This document shows positions 49,175-57,932 of a stretch of DNA of 64,000 nucleotides, piece after piece. The notes below the pieces were generated by a model. The model saw only the letters and a list, made by a program, of their open reading frames with translations. It did not search any database and was not told where the DNA came from. The first letter of the stretch is position 1; every line of letters begins with the position of its first letter. The position numbers were made by a program, and so were the translations under genes. Source of the DNA: Streptomyces viridiviolaceus. GTDB taxonomy: Bacteria > Actinomycetota > Actinomycetes > Streptomycetales > Streptomycetaceae. The stretch spans positions 62,001-126,000 of the forward strand of contig NZ_BMWA01000016.1 of NCBI RefSeq assembly GCF_014650995.1, written 5' to 3'.

Positions 49175-50075
49175 TCATCCGGCGGCGTGCGCGGTCGCGG
49201 CGAGGTGCTCGCCGACGGCGAAGCCGCGGGTGATGGCCGAGCCCAGGGTGGCGCCGCCGCCCGGGTAGTCGTCGTGGAAGACGGTCGCCGAGCAGTTCCC
49301 GGCAGCGTACAGTCCGTCGATCGGCGTGCCGTGGCCGTCCAGCACACGCCCGTCGAGGTCGGTGCGCAGACCGCCCGCGGTGCCGAGCACACCGGCGTGC
49401 ACGGGCACGGCGTAGAACGGCGCCTTCTCCACCGGCGCCAGGCACGGGTTCGGCGCGTTGGCCGGGTCGCCCAGATGCCGGTCCTGCTCACTGGCACCGC
49501 GCCCGAACTCGGTGTCGACGCCGATACGGGCGTCCGCGTTGAACTGCAGCAGGGTCTCCTCCAGGCCGGCCGGATCGATGCCGCAGGCGCGGGCGAGGCC
49601 GGCGGGGGTATCGGCCGAGACCATCCACTCCTCGACCGTACCGGGAGTGGAGCCCGCGATCGCGTACCTGTCCAGGTAGGACTGGTCGAAGACGAGCCAC
49701 GCCGGGGCGTTGGCGCGGCGGCCGCTGCGCGGGTCCGTGGTGCCGAAGACCCGGTTGAGGTCGTGGTAGTTGGTGGCCTCGTTGACGAACCGTCGGCCCT
49801 GCGCGTTGACCGCGATCGAGCCGGGCAAGGTCAGTTCCACGTTCCCCATGAGGCCCGACGGCAGGCCGTCGTACCGCTGCGTCGGCATGGTGATTTCACC
49901 GGCACGCCCCACACAGCGGTCATGTCGCCGACGGCGGCACCCGCGGCGAGTCCCAGCAGCAGGCCGTCGCCCTCGTTGCCGGGTGCGCTGATCGGGGTCA
50001 CCGGGAACGGCAGGTAGGCGGCGCGCAGCGTCGGGTTCCACTCGAAGCCCCGCCGTTGCGAGGACCCCGCCTTCC
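49175..50075 (-). pseudogene. FAD-binding dehydrogenase (fumarate reductase/ketosteroid-dehydrogenase-like), 5'-truncated and frameshifted
   Basis: The first frame reads FEWNPTLRAAYLPFPVTPIS, NEGDGLLLGLAAGAAVGDMT and AVWGVP. After an indel near 49895 the next frame continues ITMPTQRYDGLPSGLMGN, SIAVNAQGRRFVNEATNYHD and APFYAVPVHAGVLGTAGGLR, and ends with NCSATVFHDDYPGGGATLGS and AITRGFAVGEHLAA at 49175. The N-terminal dinucleotide fold, about 200 residues, is absent: the gene is cut near 50075, where an oppositely oriented fragment begins. Confidence 0.85.
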
Positions 50076-50088
50076 AGCGCGGGTCGAC

Positions 50089-50400
50089 GCCGTTCAACCG
50101 CTACGGGGGCGACCCGAAGACGACCCCCAACCCCTCGCTCGCCCCCCTGGAGCAGGGACCCTTCTACGCCGTGCGGATCGTGCCCGGCAGTTTCGGCACG
50201 TTCGCCGGACTGGCCACCGACGAGCACGCCCGGCTCATCGACGACCAGGGCGAACCGATCAGCGGGCTCTGCGCAGTCGGCAACGACCAGGCGAGTGTGA
50301 TGGGCGGTCACTACCCCGCCGGCGGCATCAACCTCGGACCCGCCATGACCTTCGGCTGGATCGCGGCGCGCCACCTCGCCGACGTGGGCGCCGAACAGGG
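50089..50400 (+). pseudogene. C-terminal fragment of a second FAD-binding dehydrogenase
   Basis: FNRYGGDPKTTPNPSLAPLE, QGPFYAVRIVPGSFGTFAGL, DDQGEPISGLCAVGNDQASV and HYPAGGINLGPAMTFGWIAA are the last ~100 residues of a ketosteroid-dehydrogenase-type flavoprotein. It has lost everything before its substrate domain and its own stop codon, and the frame runs on into the SDR fragment. Confidence 0.8.
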
Positions 50401-50424
50401 AGCGGCCGCACGAGCTACCCCGAA

Positions 50425-50715
50425 GGCGTACTCGCCCTGGTCACCGGCGGAGCAGGCGGGATCGGCGCCGCGACCGCGGCGAAGCTGCGTGCCGAGGGCG
50501 TGCGGGTCGTCACCGCCGAACTCGCTCCGGGCGCCGACGAGAGACGTCACCGACCCGGAGGCCGTGGCCTCGCTCGTCGACAGGCTGGGCCCGGTGGACA
50601 TCCTCGTGCACAGCGCGGGCGTCGTGGGCCCTTCCCGCCGCCTCGCCGACCTCGAACTCCACGAGTGGCACACCACCTTCCGGGTCAACGTCGACGGCAC
50701 CTTGTCCGGCAGCCG
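50425..50715 (+). pseudogene. Short-chain dehydrogenase N-terminal fragment
   Basis: VLALVTGGAGGIGAATAAKL followed by RAEGVRVVTAELAPGAD is the NAD-binding start of a classical SDR. After a frame change near 50540 it continues DVTDPEAVASLVDRLGPVDI, LVHSAGVVGPSRRLADLELH and EWHTTFRVNVDGTLSGSR (the NAG-equivalent HSAG and NVDG motifs), then ends abruptly at about 50715. The catalytic Ser-Tyr-Lys region is missing. Confidence 0.8.
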
Positions 50716-50719
50716 GACG

Positions 50720-51300
50720 GCGTGGACGATCTGCGGCTGGTCGTTGAGGTGGCGGCCCAGCGCGGCCGGGCGGATGCCGGAGGCGTGGAGCAGCTGCGGG
50801 GTGCGCAGAGCGTCGGCTGCCACGACGACCGCCCGCGCGGTGATGCCACTCTCCTCACCGGTGACCAGGTCGCGCACTGTCACCCCGGTCACGGTGTCCC
50901 CGTCCAGGACGACGCGCAGGCACAGGCAACGGTCGGTGATCCCGACGCGTTCGTCGCGCGCCGCTGGGCCGAGGACGACGTCGGTCCCGCTCCCCGCGTG
51001 GGCTCCGTCGAGGCGTGTGGTCACGGCCAGGGGCATGGGGGCCACTCGCCGGCCCGTCGGCCGGCCGGGGTCGAAGAGTGCCGAAAGCCGACCGCGCACC
51101 TCGTCCGCGAAGGGGGCCTGGCCGAAGGCGTGCGCGTCGACGCGGAGGAGTTGCTCGGCGCGGGTGAGGTGGGCGTCCAGTTCGGCGTCGACGATGAAGC
51201 CGATGCGCGCGCCCTCGCCGGGGCGGGGGCAGGCGCCCGCCCAGTGTGCGCCCATGCCGTCGACGTTGGTGGAGAGGGCGGCTGCGAGCGAGCCGTACCG
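50720..51300 (-). pseudogene. GMC-type oxidoreductase internal fragment
   Basis: Reading leftward from about 51300: LSTNVDGMGAHWAGACPRPG, IGFIVDAELDAHLTRAEQLL, VGITDRCLCLRVVLDGDTVT, VTVRDLVTGEESGITARAVV and RTPQLLHASGIRPAALGRHL. This corresponds to the middle of a glucose-methanol-choline oxidoreductase. Both the N-terminal FAD fingerprint and the C-terminal His-containing domain are absent. It abuts the SDR fragment tail to tail. Confidence 0.8.
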
Positions 51301-51468
51301 GGGACGCGGGCAGGTCCGCCGCCAGCACGCCCCGCCACGGAGCCTGGACGGGAGCGTCGGCCCGGCGTGACGTCGGGATACTGCGCGTCGACACCGCCTC
51401 CGCCCAGCGGCGTTGCGCCGGCGCAGCATCCGGCGTCCGTGTCCAGCGGGCAGCGCCCGTTCGGCCGG

Positions 51469-52251
51469 CTACTTCACCGTGGTCAGTGTCGCGTAGACCA
51501 CGACGTTGCTCAGGTACCCGGTGCGCTTGGTGTAGCCGCCACCGCAGGTGATCAAGCGGAGTTCGGGCCGGCCGGAACTGCCGTAGACCTTCTTACTGGG
51601 GAACCGCTTCCTGTCGTAGAGCTCGACGCCGCGGACGGCGAACACCGCTGTCCGCCGGTCCGCCCGGCGGATCTCGATGGTGGCGCCCTCGGTCAGGGCG
51701 CCGAGGTTGTAGAAGACACCGGGGTCGCCGGTGGGTGTGTCCAGATGCCCGGTGGCGATGGCGGTTCCCGGCGAGCCGGGAGCCGTGCCGTCGCCGTACC
51801 AGCCGGCGAGGTCGGCTTTGTCACGTGGTGGAGCCCGTAGCGCCCCTGCCGGGTTGAGGCCCACCCGTGTCATCGGGGCGTCCACGCCGATGGAGGCGAT
51901 CCGGAGCCGGACCGGCTCCGCGGGGGGCAGCGGATCGACCGTGGGGCGGGCGTGGTCTTCAGAGGTGTCGACCGTGGCGCGGGTGTGGTCTTCAGAGGTG
52001 TCGACCGTGGCGCGGGTGTGGTCTTCAGAGGTGTCGACCGTGGGGCGGGTGTGGTCTTCAGAGGTGTCGACCGTGGCGCGGGTGTGGTCTTCAGAGGTCG
52101 GAAGGGCCTGGGCCGCCGACGGCTGCGGTGGCTGCTCGTCGTGCACCGCACTGCTCAACAGCACCGCACCTGCCGCCATCGCACAGGCGAGAAGGCGTAC
52201 TGCAGGGACGAACGGATCTGGGGCAGCGGGGGTGGGATGTCTGGGTGCCAT
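51469..52251 (-). CDS. Class F sortase with an 11-residue tandem-repeat stalk
   Basis: A 260-aa exported transpeptidase-like protein. An N-terminal membrane anchor (AVRLLACAMAAGAVLLSSAV, about 17-36) is followed by five 11-aa repeats (52-106) acting as a stalk, then the sortase barrel. VRLRIASIGVDAPMTRVGLN opens the domain, the catalytic His is in AIATGHLDTPTGDPG (about 168) and the catalytic Cys in ELRLITCGGGYTKRTGYLSN (about 238), with Arg nearby. Class F is the actinobacterial sortase branch, mostly uncharacterised. It lies 144 bp downstream of a surface-protein gene in the same direction, its probable operon partner. Confidence 0.92.
   Translation of the reverse strand: MAPRHPTPAAPDPFVPAVRLLACAMAAGAVLLSSAVHDEQPPQPSAAQALPTSEDHTRATVDTSEDHTRPTVDTSEDHTRATVDTSEDHTRATVDTSEDHARPTVDPLPPAEPVRLRIASIGVDAPMTRVGLNPAGALRAPPRDKADLAGWYGDGTAPGSPGTAIATGHLDTPTGDPGVFYNLGALTEGATIEIRRADRRTAVFAVRGVELYDRKRFPSKKVYGSSGRPELRLITCGGGYTKRTGYLSNVVVYATLTTVK
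51934..52098 (-). repeat. Five tandem 33-bp units inside the sortase gene
   Basis: Five units encode TSEDHTR(A/P)TVD in frame, residues 52-106 (the last as TSEDHARPTVD). The units are near-identical in DNA, differing mainly at one Ala/Pro codon position, which implies recent expansion or ongoing slippage and unequal recombination. Confidence 0.92.
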
Positions 52252-52395
52252 CGCGGTCGTACCTCTGATTCACGGCGGGTGCGTCGTGGCGGGCGGTGTG
52301 GGCCTCGCGGTGGACGGGCCTCACGGCCACCGTGCCCGTTCCGCTCCGGGGGCCGGTCACAGGCCGGCGTGGACGGGGTCGGCCGGGTCGGACGG

Positions 52396-52887
52396 TCAGG
52401 TTCGGTTGGCGTTCGGGCGGCGGCACATCCAGACCAGACCCCCGGCGGCGGCCGTGACGAGCAGCCCACCGCCCACGGCGAGCCCCGTGTTCGTGTCGTC
52501 GGCCGGTCCGAAGCCGGCGCCGACTGAGCCGTTCGGAGGCCGGCCGGAGACCTGGTACGTCTCCGTGACCATGGTCCGTGGCGGACACTTCAGGGTGACG
52601 GTGTCGCTCCCGGGCCCGGCCCCTTCCGGGATCTTGAACTGGCCGGTGAGCACCCCCTCCTGGTCACCTCCGAAGAGATGGAACTCTCCGCCCACCTCCG
52701 AAAATCCCTTGCCGTAGTCCACCCCAGGGTCGCAGGCCCTCGTACTGACCGTGACCGTGGAACCCGGGTAGGCGTTCCACTGGTCGATGCGGACATCCGA
52801 GTCGTCAGCGGCGACAGCGGCCGGGATCTGCAGCGCGAGGGCACCGAAAGCCAGACCGATACCTGCACCAATGTGTGTATAACGCAT
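52396..52887 (-). CDS. Secreted protein with C-terminal membrane anchor, probable sortase partner
   Basis: A 163-aa protein. The signal peptide is RYTHIGAGIGLAFGALALQI with cleavage at AVA-AD (about 27). The mature part looks like a small beta domain (VRIDQWNAYPGSTVTVSTRA, GEFHLFGGDQEGVLTGQFKI) with two Cys. A C-terminal hydrophobic helix, GLAVGGGLLVTAAAGGLVWM, ends in the basic tail CRRPNANRT, the topology of a cell-wall-sorting signal but with no LPXTG-like motif before it. It is the upstream partner of the class F sortase and may be its substrate or simply membrane-anchored. Confidence 0.85.
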   Translation of the reverse strand: MRYTHIGAGIGLAFGALALQIPAAVAADDSDVRIDQWNAYPGSTVTVSTRACDPGVDYGKGFSEVGGEFHLFGGDQEGVLTGQFKIPEGAGPGSDTVTLKCPPRTMVTETYQVSGRPPNGSVGAGFGPADDTNTGLAVGGGLLVTAAAGGLVWMCRRPNANRT

Positions 52888-53344
52888 GCGAATCCTCCAA
52901 CGGGACAGTGTCCGGCGTGTCAGCGTGACACCTCTCGTGTGTTCTGCTCACGAGGCAACCGACAGCCCGTCAGTCCCGCAACCTGACGAACCGCCAAATG
53001 TGTCACCCGGTCAGGTGCCACGGCGTGTCGTCTTGCACACTTGCGCAGGTCACCGCCGCTGAGATCGCCGACACCGATCACCCCCCGCCTCGTCCCCATA
53101 ACGGTGAACGCCGACCGGGTGGTCCTGCCCGGTGCGGTCTGCCTCGGACAGCCGCGCCGGGGCGGCGTGACCTTCCTGCGGGCCGGGTCTTGTGCATGGC
53201 GTGCGAGCCGCGCAGGTGACCCTGAGCCGGCTGGCCGGTCGTCCCGCCGTCACCGCCCCGGTCCGGGCAGCGGCCACCCGTAGGGCGAGATTCACGGGGG
53301 CACGGCTTGACCCTCACGCTGCGTGAGGCCGGATGGTGAGGCGC
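52888..53344. other. 457 bp without a recognisable gene
   Basis: Divergent upstream region of the surface-protein/sortase genes and of the VOC gene. No coding frame is convincing. Confidence 0.45.
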
Positions 53345-53884
53345 ATGAGTGACTACTACAACGCCTTCGAGATGAGTCCCGTGCCCGCTCCCGGCCCGGA
53401 TGCAGTGCCGCCGGAGCCGTTCCGTGGCATCTACGGAATGCCCGCGTTCGTGACGATCCCCACGAGCGATCTGGCGGCGTCGGTGGACTTCTGGATTCGT
53501 GGGCTGGGGTTCTTCGAGCTGTTCGGCATCCCCGGCAGGCTCGTCCATCTGCGCCGGTGGGCGTTCCAGGACGTACTGCTCGTCCAGGCGGCGAGCGTTC
53601 CGGAGCGGACACCAGCGATGAGCTTCAGTTTCGCGTGCGTGCTCAGCCAGGTCGATTCCCTGATCCAGGCTTGTCGTGCGCTGCGCCCGAACTCGGTCGA
53701 TGGTCCACGGGACACTCCCTGGAACACTCGCGACGTGGAGGTGGTCACCCCCGAGAACGCACGGATCGTTTTCACTGCGGCGAAGCCCTTTGATCCGGCC
53801 AGTCAGGAGGCGCGAAACCTTGAGGCCATCGGGATCACCCCACCGGCCGTCGGTCACGGCGACGACAATGAGGAGCATGCCTGA
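53345..53884 (+). CDS. VOC family protein
   Basis: A 179-aa single-module VOC protein. MPAFVTIPTSDLAASVDFWI is the first strand-helix unit, then FFELFGIPGRLVHLRRWAFQ and VLLVQAASVPERTPAMSFSF; the second half (CVLSQVDSLIQACRALRPNS) is less typical. His/Glu metal ligands are not all visible, so a binding or resistance-type role is as likely as catalysis. A GTG at 53333 is an alternative start. Its 3' end overlaps the MerR gene start by 17 bp, indicating co-transcription and coupling. Confidence 0.83.
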   Translation: MSDYYNAFEMSPVPAPGPDAVPPEPFRGIYGMPAFVTIPTSDLAASVDFWIRGLGFFELFGIPGRLVHLRRWAFQDVLLVQAASVPERTPAMSFSFACVLSQVDSLIQACRALRPNSVDGPRDTPWNTRDVEVVTPENARIVFTAAKPFDPASQEARNLEAIGITPPAVGHGDDNEEHA

Positions 53885-54680
53885 TGCCGCTGACGCCGAC
53901 GGCCTGACCGTCGGTCAGGTCTCGACGCGTCTGGGCGTGACCGTTCGCGCGCTGCACCACTGGGACGAGATCGGTCTGGCGCGACCCTCGCTGCGCACGG
54001 CTGCCGGGTACCGGCTCTACACCGCTGGCGATCTGGAACGCCTGCACCGCATCGTCGTCTACCGCGAACTCGGCCTCGGACTGGACAAGATTCGAGCCAT
54101 GTTGGACGACTCGACCGCAGACGTGCCCGGCGCACTGCGCGCGCAGCGCACCCAGGTCGCCGAACGGATCGACCGCCTCCAGCAGCTCAGCGCCGGGCTG
54201 GATCGGATGATCGACGCCCACGAGCGCGGCCTGCTGCTGACCGTCGAGCAGCAGGCCGCGATCTTCGGCCCCCGGTGGAACCCGGACTGGCCCGCCCAAG
54301 CCCGTCAGCGCTTCGGAGACACGACGCAATGGCTGCAGTACGCCGAACGCTCAGACTCTCGCGGCCCGGAGGAATGGCAGGCCATCGCCGACGCCATGGC
54401 CGGCTTCGAACGTGCCCTCGGAGATGCGATGGGCGCGGGCGTCGCACCTGGTAGCCCAGAAGCGAATCAACTCGTCGAGCGGCACCGCGAAGTCTTTGCC
54501 TCGTACTTTCCTCTCACCAGGCAGATGCAGGTCTGTCTCGCCCGCATGTTCGAGGCCGATCCGGGATTCGCCGCCCACTACGACGGCATCCGCGCCGGCC
54601 TCGCCACGTGGTTCCGCCGGATCATCGACGCCGACGCGCGGGCCCACGGCATCGACCCCGACACCGCGGCCTGGCAGTAG
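53868..54680 (+). CDS. MerR family regulator with TipAS-type effector domain
   Basis: A 270-aa activator. The winged HTH is GLTVGQVSTRLGVTVRALHH followed by WDEIGLARPSLRTAAGYRLY (about 12-50). Then the coiled coil DLERLHRIVVYRELGLGLDK to RLQQLSAGLDRMIDAHERGL (to about 118). Residues from ~150 form a helical TipAS-like ligand domain (EEWQAIADAMAGFERALGDA, VERHREVFASYFPLTRQMQV). TipAL-type proteins bind thiopeptides or other compounds and activate their own operon. It overlaps the preceding VOC gene; a start at 53877 is also possible. The TipAS Cys that captures thiopeptides is not obvious here. Confidence 0.88.
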   Translation: MRSMPDAADADGLTVGQVSTRLGVTVRALHHWDEIGLARPSLRTAAGYRLYTAGDLERLHRIVVYRELGLGLDKIRAMLDDSTADVPGALRAQRTQVAERIDRLQQLSAGLDRMIDAHERGLLLTVEQQAAIFGPRWNPDWPAQARQRFGDTTQWLQYAERSDSRGPEEWQAIADAMAGFERALGDAMGAGVAPGSPEANQLVERHREVFASYFPLTRQMQVCLARMFEADPGFAAHYDGIRAGLATWFRRIIDADARAHGIDPDTAAWQ

Positions 54681-55109
54681 AGCGCGGATTCGGAAGCCTG
54701 CACCTCCGGTCCGTCCGACGCCTTCACGAACCGGAGGTTCTCCTGACTCACGCGAACACCATCCTGACCCTCGCGGAGGTCGGCTGATCAATGAGCGGTC
54801 CAACGCGGGCCGGAACACGCGTACCTGGCTGTGGCGATGGGGGTGTCCCGCCAGTGCTGGAGCACTGGCTCGGCCGCTATGCCGGCGAGAACTTCCGGCC
54901 GACCTGCCGGACTCCGGACCCGTCACCATCACGAGATCGAACCCGGCGGGCTCGGCCTGCCGAATCCGCCGGGAGGACCGGAGCCGCTCCACCGCACCGT
55001 CCCCGGCGTAGAGCCGTCCCACGTGCGTCCTGAGGCAACCCCTCTTCCCCGCCAAGACGCAACTCTGTACCGGGAGATGAGCAACGATGCCCCCTGCTAT
55101 GGTGCGCCG
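54681..55109. other. 429 bp without an identifiable gene
   Basis: A stretch around 54740-54840 (THANTILTLAEVG in one frame) faintly recalls the start of IS481-type transposases, but I cannot support an assignment. Confidence 0.4.
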
Positions 55110-55535
55110 ATGACATCGATCAGGCAGTTCCAAGTCACCTTCGACTGCGCAGAACCTGAGCGCGTCGCTCGCTTCTGGTGCGAGGTGTTGGGGTACGTCG
55201 TGTCGCCGCCGAAGGGGTTTGCCACTTGGGGCGACTTCGACCGCTCGCGACCGCCTGAGGACCGGGGTTCGTGGTTCGCATGCAGTGATCCCTCGGGTGT
55301 GGGCCCGCGACTGTTCTTTCAGCGCGTTCCCGAAGGCAAGGTCGTCAAGAATCGGGTGCATCTTGACGTGCGGGTCGGCACCGGGCTCGTGGGTGAAGAG
55401 CGCCTGGCCGCGCTGGAGTCCGAATGCGCACGACTGGTCGCACTCGGCGCGGTGCGCGTGCGGCTGCTGGCTGACGACAACGATTCGTGCATCGTGATGC
55501 AGGACGTCGAGGGCAACGAGTTCTGTCTCGACTGA
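55110..55535 (+). CDS. VOC family protein (glyoxalase-like)
   Basis: A 141-aa protein of the small actinobacterial glyoxalase-like group: IRQFQVTFDCAEPERVARFW, CEVLGYVVSPPKGFATWGDF, RLFFQRVPEGKVVKNRVHLD, VRVGTGLVGEERLAALESEC and the closing IVMQDVEGNEFCLD. The RVHLDVR His and the terminal EFCLD Glu match usual metal-ligand positions of the second half. The ATG at 55110 is the family-standard start; the upstream frame has no homology. Monocistronic. Confidence 0.88.
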   Translation: MTSIRQFQVTFDCAEPERVARFWCEVLGYVVSPPKGFATWGDFDRSRPPEDRGSWFACSDPSGVGPRLFFQRVPEGKVVKNRVHLDVRVGTGLVGEERLAALESECARLVALGAVRVRLLADDNDSCIVMQDVEGNEFCLD

Positions 55536-55599
55536 GCATCCCTCGAGACGGCACAGGACATGGGCGGAGCTCGGAGCCGGCACCGCCGGTCGCCGGAGG

Positions 55600-56283
55600 T
55601 CAGTAGTCGAGGTCGGGGTACCAGTCGTCGCGGCCCTGCGGTGTCATGTCGAGGAGGTGCCAGACAGGGGCCAGGAGGTCGATGCCGCGCTCATCGATGT
55701 CGTCGGCCATGCGTGGGTGCGTGGAGTAGAAATGGCGGACCGTGCCGGTTTCGTCGCGGGTGAAGACGGAGATGGTGGAGTCCTGCTCGCCGTCCTTGTC
55801 CTCGCTGCCCAGGTCGTACTTGAACGTGCTGTCGCCGCAGCTCAGAAGCCGTAGCCGGTGCCAGCCGCGGTTGCGGGCGTGCTGCCGGAGGGTGGGCGTG
55901 TCGGCGGCCGCGGCGATGACGAAGTCGGCGTTGCGTGCGATGTGGTGGGCTATGCCGTTGAAGCCGTCGATCCACAGGGTGCACATCGGGCATGGCTCGG
56001 TCTGCAGTTTGCCGTACATGAAGTGGTAGACGATCAGCGGGCGGTCCGCGTCGGTGAACAGCTCGCTCAAAGTGACCTCGCGGACCGGTGTGTCGCCGGC
56101 GCCGAGGTCGGCGGGGCCCTCGATGAAGACGTAGTCGTCGACGGGTGGCCCTTGGGGGAGCGCCCGTCGCTGGGCCGCGACCTTCTCGCGGTGGCGCATG
56201 AGGTCGATCTCGGCCAGGCGCAGCTCTTCCCGAGCGTCGAGGTAGTCCGCCGATTCGCCGGCCAGCCTGGTGTGCCGCAACAT
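55600..56283 (-). CDS. DUF899 (thioredoxin-like) family protein
   Basis: A 227-aa protein. VAAQRRALPQGPPVDDYVFI is the conserved DUF899 N-terminal segment (about 38-57), then LSELFTDADRPLIVYHFMYG, EPCPMCTLWIDGFNGIAHHI with a CPMC motif in the thioredoxin-fold position (about 101-120), GWHRLRLLSCGDSTFKYDLG, and the family end TPQGRDDWYPDLDY. CCAGGAGGACGTG precedes the ATG. A redox or dithiol role is suggested by CPMC but unproven. Confidence 0.92.
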   Translation of the reverse strand: MLRHTRLAGESADYLDAREELRLAEIDLMRHREKVAAQRRALPQGPPVDDYVFIEGPADLGAGDTPVREVTLSELFTDADRPLIVYHFMYGKLQTEPCPMCTLWIDGFNGIAHHIARNADFVIAAAADTPTLRQHARNRGWHRLRLLSCGDSTFKYDLGSEDKDGEQDSTISVFTRDETGTVRHFYSTHPRMADDIDERGIDLLAPVWHLLDMTPQGRDDWYPDLDY

Positions 56284-56646
56284 CACGTCCTCCTGGGGTG
56301 GCGATCCCCCGTCCCGGGTCCGGATCACGAGCTCCCCGCTCCTTCGTTCCCGAACCGGCCCTTCGAGTCTATGGCGGCTCCACGGCCGCCGACAGTTGAG
56401 CCGAAGCCCGCCTCTGTGCCGGCGCCCCGGGCGTGGTGTCAGTTCGCAACGGCTGAAGCGGACCGGATCAACTGGGCCGACATCCGGCATCCACCATCGG
56501 CGTCGACGTGGCCCTCTTCGACGGCGGCCAGGCGCTGGTCACGTTCATCGGAACTGTGCCAGCACGCCTGGTTGCGGACGCTCACTGCGCGTCGCTCCCC
56601 GAGCCGCCCACCGCAGCAGTCCGGGCGGGCCAAGACGCGACAAACC
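56284..56646. other. 363 bp without a recognisable gene
   Basis: Upstream region of the DUF899 gene and of the TIGR04222 fragment; nothing else identified. Confidence 0.4.
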
Positions 56647-57078
56647 ATGAATATCCACCTTGTATCCACCGGACCATTCTGGTTTCGACGAACCCGTCCA
56701 GCCCGCGATCCACGTTCCCGCGCCCCCGCCGCACGACGAGCCGCCACCGCTCGCGGCAACGCACCGCTCGAAGCAGCCTTCCTCGCAGGCGGCCCCGAAC
56801 GCGTCGCGCACACGACCCTTCTCGCCATGCAACGTGACGGCCGGCTGCACCTATCCCGGAACGGCACAGTCAGCCGGGCGCCGGGAGCACCGCACAACGC
56901 GGTGGAGGGACAGATCGTCGGAGCCCTCGGGCACGGGAACATCGTCACGACTCGGACGCTGTGCCACCGCGTCATGCGCAGCGGCGCCGTCCGGGACATC
57001 GCCGCCCTCGTGCGAGCCGGACTGCTTGCCGAGCCGGCGGCGCGCACACGGATGCCCGAGGCCCGCCAACGGCGGTAG
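56647..57078 (+). pseudogene. N-terminal fragment of a TIGR04222-type membrane protein
   Basis: From the ATG at 56647, residues about 35-140 read APLEAAFLAGGPERVAHTTL, LAMQRDGRLHLSRNGTVSRA and AVEGQIVGALGHGNIVTTRT, the cytoplasmic opening of TIGR04222 proteins, in which this segment is followed by membrane helices and a low-complexity C-terminal tail. Here a stop at 57078 comes before any helix. There is no good ribosome-binding site. It is most likely a fragment; a small soluble protein is the alternative. Confidence 0.55.
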
Positions 57079-57234
57079 TCACGCGGACGCGCAGGCGTTC
57101 GTCCAGCATCTGGCGGCCCAGAGCCTGCTGCCCCAGCCCGCAGGCCAAGCCCCCATGGGCAAGGACCCCGCTCCACCGACTGGTGCGCCACCTGCGCGCG
57201 GATCAGAGGTGACCGGCACTTGCCGTTGCTGGCG

Positions 57235-57573
57235 CTATTTCTTGGGATCGTGTCCCCAGTTCATGAGGGAGTAGCGCCACTTGGTGTCGGTGATGTCGCC
57301 ACTGGGGCGTTGCTCGATGTGGCGGTGGACGTACCCGACGACCTTGCGCATGTGGGCGACGTCGTCGTCCGTGAGGTCCCCTTTGTTCTTGTTGAGCAGT
57401 TCGACGATGCGCCGTCCGGAGGCGTGCCCGACGCTTTCGCCGCCGTCGCTTTGTCCGACGCTCTGGGATTCGTCGGTGGCCAGCCACTTCTCAAGCTGCT
57501 TCGCCGTCATGTTGACGGCGTCGTGGAACTCTCTGACGGTGTCTTCTCGACCATCCGGCTGCTTGGCGGCCAT
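57235..57573 (-). CDS. DUF3140 family protein
   Basis: A 112-aa acidic protein: REFHDAVNMTAKQLEKWLAT, SVGHASGRRIVELLNKNKGD and LTDDDVAHMRKVVGYVHRHI are the hallmarks, with GDITDTKWRYSLMNWGHDPK closing. The family is widespread in soil bacteria and thought to be DNA-associated or stress-related, but has no proven function. Its ATG overlaps the stop of the DUF2945 gene (TGATG), so the two are translationally coupled; they are often neighbours in other genomes. Confidence 0.92.
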   Translation of the reverse strand: MAAKQPDGREDTVREFHDAVNMTAKQLEKWLATDESQSVGQSDGGESVGHASGRRIVELLNKNKGDLTDDDVAHMRKVVGYVHRHIEQRPSGDITDTKWRYSLMNWGHDPKK

Positions 57574-57797
57574 CAGGCACGGTTCCCCTTCTTGTGCAGG
57601 GCGCCGGGCTTGTGCACCGCTGAGCGGCCGGTCTTGTCGCTTTGCACCTCGTACTGCGGGTCGTCCTTGGATGCGTCTACCGTCCGGCCCGCCGCCCGAG
57701 TCCGCTCTGCGATCTTCCGCTTGACCTTGCCGACCACCGTCTGGCCGTGGCTCCGCCAGGAGACCTTGTCGCCCTTGTGCAGGTTGTCCTTCGGCAT
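57573..57797 (-). CDS. DUF2945 (HVA1/TUDOR-like) family protein
   Basis: A 74-aa basic protein. MPKDNLHKGDKVSWRSHGQT, VVGKVKRKIAERT, DPQYEVQSDKTGRSAVHKPG and ALHKKGNRA match the hypervirulence-associated TUDOR-like domain, an SH3-like barrel common in Actinobacteria. An ATG at 57869 in the same frame would add 24 residues unlike the family. It is the first gene of a coupled pair with DUF3140. Confidence 0.9.
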   Translation of the reverse strand: MPKDNLHKGDKVSWRSHGQTVVGKVKRKIAERTRAAGRTVDASKDDPQYEVQSDKTGRSAVHKPGALHKKGNRA

Positions 57798-57932
57798 CGC
57801 TGTTCCCCGTCGCTGTCGCGAAACACTGGGCTCCGCGTTTCCCTCTGCCCGCCGGACAAACATGATCACGGTCGTCCTGACCTTCGGTGAGCGTTCGGTG
57901 GCGCCGCCTTGGTGTCCGCTCCGGCCGGCCTC

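Noticed and set aside
51934..52098. Possible CRISPR array
   Set aside because: The 33-bp units are contiguous with no spacers and encode an in-frame 11-aa protein repeat.
54681..55109. Possible IS481 N-terminal remnant
   Set aside because: Only a short, weak resemblance around THANTILTLAEVG; not enough to call a feature.
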